From JBGSTR01 sp963707135 (GTDB taxonomy: Bacteria; Pseudomonadota; Gammaproteobacteria; Chromatiales; Chromatiaceae): a stretch of 64,000 nucleotides of DNA. The position numbers and the translations under genes are program-made. The notes under the pieces are model-generated. The model made no database searches. It had not been told where the DNA came from and saw nothing but the letters and a program-made list of their open reading frames with translations. This document shows positions 63,873 through 64,000 of this stretch, in pieces. The stretch's first letter is position 1. Each line of letters opens with the position of its first letter. Location: contig CAVPOY010000013.1 of the NCBI GenBank assembly GCA_963707135.1, positions 193,202-257,201 on the forward strand, in the 5' to 3' direction.

Positions 63873-64000
63873 CGGCTCCCCTCTTCTTCCCACTGCCAAA
63901 GAAGAGCCGTTGTACCGAACACTCGACATCGTTGTTCCCCTTCCTCTACGGGGGGTCAGTTTCCGATGTCGTCAGGGGGTCAGTTTTCCATGTCGCCTGA

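Larger units (their letters stand above)
59630..64000 (-). mobile_element. IS21-family element, runs off the right edge
   Basis: The left end begins TGTCAAGCGACACCAGG at 59630. The window's last bases, read on the opposite strand, give TCAGGCGACATGG, so the right terminus is probably two bases beyond the edge. Both ends carry two direct copies of a TGACCCCC-type subterminal repeat (59649-59657 and 59673-59681 on the left), the usual IS21 pattern. Inside are istA and istB on the minus strand. The element is enlarged to about 4.4 kb by a group II intron. The right-hand target duplication cannot be seen. Confidence 0.88.

Overview
The window is about 64 kb of GC-rich DNA from a gammaproteobacterium. 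The pcnB-panB-panC-panD order, the prkA-yeaH-spoVR operon, the E. coli-type nap gene order with FNR-type boxes, and a zwf/pgi/glgA cluster all fit that class. A Chromatiales or Ectothiorhodospiraceae-like host is a guess from gene content only.

Region 1 (1-11.2 kb, mostly minus strand) is an envelope and metal/redox block. It holds the start of an exported protein, a ~1,800-residue multicopper oxidase resembling the large Mn(II)-oxidase type (three single-base frameshifts), a single-repeat GDT1/UPF0016-like membrane protein, a small secreted repeat protein, a three-heme cytochrome c peroxidase-like protein (also frameshifted), an ECF sigma/anti-sigma pair and a small exported protein.

Region 2 (11.8-45.2 kb) is ordinary, well-preserved chromosome. 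In order it carries a FixL/FixJ-like two-component pair with an MFS transporter, tRNA-Glu(CUC), pcnB and the pantothenate genes, glycogen synthase opposite zwf and pgi, a P2-type ATPase with a CPA2 antiporter and a tandem universal stress protein, prkA-yeaH-spoVR, an L,D-transpeptidase, and the periplasmic nitrate reductase operon napFDAGHBC followed by a c4-type cytochrome. A Crp/Fnr regulator lies upstream of nap. The gap between them carries one perfect and one near-perfect TTGAT-N4-ATCAA site.

Region 3 (47.15 kb to the right edge) is the left end of an integrative and conjugative element (ICE). The boundary is a 57-nt 3' fragment of tRNA-Leu(UAG). It is followed by paired short repeats that look like integrase arm sites. 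The element then carries an XRE regulator, a DnaT-like protein, a DnaC-like loader, ParB, a DUF2857 protein, a TIGR03761-type ICE protein, a candidate ParR-like protein with a ParM-like actin, an STY4534/DUF3577-type protein, RadC, a DUF6573 protein, a Phd/ParE-type toxin-antitoxin pair and a tyrosine recombinase. A dinB-type gene near the right edge is cut by an IS21-family element, and that element carries a group II intron inserted antisense in the 3' end of istB.

The most striking signal lies inside the DnaT-like gene: eight GGGAAC-type palindromic repeats about 22 bp apart, then four AACCGTCAT-type repeats about 11 bp apart. They fall in more than one reading frame, so the DNA rather than the protein is what is repeated. 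This looks like an iteron-type replication origin or a partition site embedded in an initiator gene. The ICE also carries a family of structured 5' leaders ahead of consecutive genes. Single-base frameshifts are frequent in regions 1 and 3 and in napF but absent from 10-45 kb, so assembly error and gene decay both need to be considered.
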